The translations under genes were made by a program, and so were the position numbers. A stretch of 64,000 nt of DNA, from positions 124,001 to 188,000 of the forward strand of contig VDMD01000033.1 in the NCBI GenBank assembly GCA_007026445.1, written 5' to 3'. Origin of the DNA: Schizophyllum amplum (taxonomy: Eukaryota > Basidiomycota > Agaricomycetes > Agaricales > Schizophyllaceae). Positions 60,840 to 64,000 of this stretch are shown here, piece by piece. Within the stretch, counting starts at the first letter, position 1; each line of letters starts with the position of its first letter. The notes under the pieces were generated by a model. It was not told the DNA's origin. It searched no databases and saw only the letters and a program-made list of their open reading frames with translations.

Positions 60840-62140
60840 CTACCAAAAGCCCTCCCAAGGCATCATACGCTGAGCGACATCGTCCTCCAGGCGCCGTAAT
60901 ATGTCCTGCGACTGGATTAACCGCAGCTCGCGGCCCCGCATACGGCGTGTCTTCCGCAGAGGCTCCACCACATCCTTTTCATCATCCGTCGGCTGGCGCT
61001 CATCCTCAGGAAGCCCCAACGCGTACTCGTGCGTCCGCTGCAGCACAGCATGTGTCTTTGCCAGTGCATACGAGGCTGCGCGCGAGATGGCGCCTTCGCC
61101 TGACTCGGGAACGAAGTGCGCGAGTGTCAGCGCGGAGAACATGTCGCCGACGCCGGAGAAATAGCCGGGGATGAGGGGGACGCAGCGCGCATGGACAGCT
61201 TGGCCGTGGATTGAGGAGGTGAGGCAGAGCAGTTGCTCGGTGCCGGATGCGGGGCGCAGGGAGGGTGGCAAAGCGTCTAGCAACCATGGCGTGAGCGGGA
61301 TGGAGCTGAGGACGACATGGGGGACATGGTATCGCTCGTGCAGTACGCGAAAAGCAGCTCGCAGGGAGTCCAAGTCACGAATGGGGGTGTCCGTGAGGGT
61401 TCTGTGGGTGGCATAAGGATGGTGTGGGCGATACATGGGGCGAACGACGCACTCGACCTCAAACCAGTTCGGCGTGATGATATCTGCCAGGTGCAGAAGG
61501 TTCCTATACACAGGAATGACATCGGCTGCCACGTACAGTCGCCCAGAGTCGCCCATGACCGCTGCGAGGTGTTAGCAACAGAACGCATGCAAAGCAGACA
61601 GACGCACGATCGAGCAGGTAAATCGCCTCCGGCTTCCTCTCCTTCAACTTTGCCGCAAAGTCTGCAACTGCAGAGAGCGCCTCAGCGCCTGGAATGTAGC
61701 CTGAATGGTTGCATGCGTAGTTAGGAGGCGTTGTAGGTGAGTCCAGCAGGAGAACTTACCGGTCAGGAGCCTGTCCTGTGCGAGTAACTCGTTCTTCTCC
61801 ATGGTGTCAAACACGCTGCGCAGATCGTCTGCTGTCGCACGTGTTCCACCGAATCGGCCATAACCTATACACTTTCGAGTTAGAAAAGAAGGGGGAAAGG
61901 GGGGAAAGAGACCAAGACTCACCCGAGTGATTCGAGAAGTTGACAGTGTTCACGACCTATGGTGTGCGTGAGTCTCCTCCGCCACATAGTTCATTCTGAA
62001 GCCTATCTCACGTCCACATCGTATCCCAGGCATTGCAGGGGGAAAACCGCCGCCTTGCCGCCCACGTAGCCAAATGCGACGTGGGACTGGATGCTGAGGA
62101 CGCGCCCAGGGTTCTCGGGGATGGCTGATGAAGTTGACAT
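60840..62140 (-). CDS. PDXK: Pyridoxal kinase
   Basis: Phosphorylates pyridoxal, pyridoxine and pyridoxamine to make PLP. Starts [20 protein letters not shown], then [21 protein letters not shown] and [11 protein letters not shown], the substrate-binding start of the family. Next, [24 protein letters not shown] at the ATP side, and the catalytic block [15 protein letters not shown] with the general-base Asp. Six introns of 45-60 bp join in frame, for example the gtgcgt intron after FEVE. The C-terminal end has an Arg/Glu-rich stretch and finishes MMPWEGFW. About 360 residues. No frame error noticed. Confidence 0.92.
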
Positions 62141-62852
62141 GGTCGTCGTAAGCAAGGTTCAGGCCGCTCGGTAAGCGTGTACTTGCGCCGCCGCGTATAT
62201 CGCTACGGAGCTCGGCGGGGACATGGTCGGTCGACGGCGCTTATCAATAGTCGATCCGATTCTGCAATGAGTCACAAAGGTACCCAAATACGGTCTTCTT
62301 TTCTCACGCCACCGTCGCCTGGAGGGCTTCTCGCGCAACTGACGAAGAGCGCAACTCAGTCAACCCCCTCACGTTTTCAAGTCACTCAATATTCCGACAC
62401 TGATTGCGATTCCTTCCGACGAAGAAGAGATTATAGAGTGTACAAAACAGAGCAACAAGACGAGCACAAACAAACAAGCACATCGGAAATATGTAACACA
62501 GGGAAAGAAGCATAAACAACAGACAGATACGAGGCCGGTATGAGGAACAATAAGGCAGAGAGTAAGTACGGTTATGTGATGGGGAGGTGGTACGTATGGA
62601 CTATGGAGATGGAGAAAGATCTGCGGGAGGTAGGACGTTCCTTGCGACAACGTCTGCCCAGCGGCGCTGCGCATGAGATGGGTTGGAAGGCAGATATCCC
62701 AGCCCTTCCGGGATTGGAGGTGATGCGGGAAGAATAAATAAGACATTGTGTTCCGGATTCCGGTGTTGGTGAATGGTGAGCGGGGTGTCGGCGGTGGCGG
62801 CTGGACTTCCTTCCTCTTCATATCCGGCTGGCTGGGTCGCATCCTCCATGCA
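62141..62852. other. Intergenic region between pyridoxal kinase and Gln/Pro-rich gene
   Basis: Promoter side of the pyridoxal kinase gene and 3' flank of the next minus-strand gene. Short frames on both strands (62369-62842) have no support. Confidence 0.5.
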
Positions 62853-64000
62853 CTACTTCACATCCACTCCGCTCAACCCTCCCATGTCCGGCTCGTTGAA
62901 CCACTGTCCGTAGTCTCGCTCGAAATCGATGGCGCCCACGCCCGACAGCAAATCCGCGTTGATGTCCCCCATTCCGTCCCCGAACCCGTTCGGGTCCGAG
63001 AAAAGGCCTTGGAGGAAATCTGGCTGCGCGCCCAAGCCGTCCGCACCGCCTCCCAGTCCACTACTGCCGCCGAGCCCGTTCGCCTGCCCTGCGGACACAG
63101 ACTGCTGCTGTTGCGATTGCTGTTGTTGCTGTGGCGGCTGTTGTTGTGGCTGCGGTACTGGCGGTTGCGAGTTCTGCTGTGGTGCGCCCATGCCTCCCAG
63201 CGACGAGCCGCCAACCTGACCACCCATCTCCATAGTCGGCGGTGCGCTTGCGGGTGGTTGTGGCGCTGGTGTCGCGGGTGCCGTGCCGGGCGACGTCTCG
63301 GCACTCCTCGCCTCCTTCTTCCCCTGCTGCTGCTGCGCCTGCCCGTCCTTCGTCGCCATCGCGGGCGATGGTGGCGGTGGCATCTTGGCTGGCATCCGCC
63401 CAGGGGGAAAGCCGAACTCGCCCGTGCCAGGGGGCATCTGTGGCGGCATCGGCATGCGAGTTTGGTGCGCGGCATGCATGTTGGCGCGGTATTGTTGCTG
63501 TGTCATCGGTGGGCCCATATGCTGAGGTGGCATCGGCATGCCTGGCTGCATGTGCCCCATATGCATCATACCGGGAGCGCCGTACATCGGTTGGCCGGGA
63601 AGGGAGGGAGCGCCGGGCGGGCCCATACGCATGCCGCCGGGGACGGGAACGTTGGGATGACCTGGCTGGGGGGGAGGGGGGTACGGGGCGCTGTGCATGG
63701 GGCCCGAGTCAGGTGGCGAGGGTTTCTGGCGTTTGGCGTTGGGTGGGGAATCACCGTCGTGCCGGTCCTAGGAGGACGTCAGTAAGGAGCATAACGTTAG
63801 ACAGGTACACGAACGTCTTCTCCTGCTGCTGAACCAGGACGCTTGTTCCCTCTCTGCATGTTAGATGGGTGTTGCGGGGGTCCCATGTGGTTGGGAGGTC
63901 CTGGCTTGCTCGGTCCTGGCCCCTGGCGCATGCGCGACTGACGCACTGCCTGCAGCAGCCGGAACTTCTCCTCGAACGTCAAGCTCCCTACGTCCCTGTT
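62853..64000 (-). CDS. Gln/Pro/Met-rich putative transcriptional regulator, N-terminus outside the window
   Basis: Two exons are visible. The upstream one contains a helical SLTFEEKFRLLQAVRQSRMR segment and a basic stretch; the intron starts at a gtacct donor near 63809 and ends cctag near 63767, joining to DRHDGDSPPNAKRQKPSPP, a possible nuclear signal. The rest is dominated by Pro, Met, Gly and Gln, with a Gln run (63100-63160) coded by CAG/CAA repeats. It ends in an acidic-aromatic stretch (GAIDFERDYGQWFNEPD) that looks like an activation region. Flo8/SomA LisH regulators have similar tails, but the diagnostic N-terminus is not in view, so the family is a guess. Confidence 0.6.

Overview
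This is nuclear DNA from a filamentous basidiomycete, most likely a wood-decay type Agaricomycete. Genes are compact and carry many introns of about 45-60 bp with gtgcgt or gtgagt donors. The DNA looks GC-rich, and the protein families (vezatin-like, fungal perilipin, GH5 exo-1,3-glucanase, class-3 lipase) fit this placement. The species cannot be named from the window. There are 20 protein-coding genes or clear fragments, one orphan ORF inside a repeat, and one intron-containing tRNA-Val.

Layout. 1-2.2 kb: 3' end of a low-complexity coiled-coil gene. 2.6-14.7 kb: a minus-strand housekeeping block with a GNAT acetyltransferase, the giant HEAT-repeat protein HEATR5/Laa1, CDC48 and tubulin cofactor B. 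15.3-19.6 kb: two secreted hydrolases on the plus strand, a GH5 exo-beta-1,3-glucanase and a class-3 lipase. 19.7-20.6 kb: a small basic protein. 20.6-23.9 kb: gene-poor, purine-rich DNA. 23.9-27.1 kb: an NmrA-like oxidoreductase and a secreted His-Asp repeat protein. 27.1-29.9 kb: gene-poor DNA holding an 810-bp transposon with TA target duplications. 29.9-40.8 kb: RidA, an SMP-30-like hydrolase, a vezatin-like membrane protein, a RING protein, a hypothetical gene and a mucin-like membrane sensor. 40.8-48 kb: a mobile or repeat island. 48-49.3 kb: perilipin. 49.3-53.9 kb: gene-poor, with a third transposon copy. 53.9-58 kb: a head-to-head pair, glycerol-3-phosphatase and glycerol-3-phosphate dehydrogenase, which together make glycerol from DHAP. 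60.5-64 kb: tRNA-Val, pyridoxal kinase and the 3' part of a Gln/Pro/Met-rich protein.

The most interesting structure is the 42.8-47.1 kb island. Two tandem units share identical end modules; one carries an intact, unrecognised 426-codon ORF and the other has lost it. A 466-bp inverted-repeat transposon sits in one end module with an exact 8-bp duplication, and the sister unit preserves the empty site. A second member of the same family is nested inside the first, and a third lies at 52.76-53.23 kb. Each has five same-direction GTCGGAC motifs and a CACGTGAC box; two also carry a tRNA-type B box.

Caution on sequence quality. Essential genes contain repeated single-base losses that break the frame: five seen in CDC48 and three in HEATR5. 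These look like sequencing or assembly errors, so broken frames elsewhere should not be read as real pseudogenes without checking.
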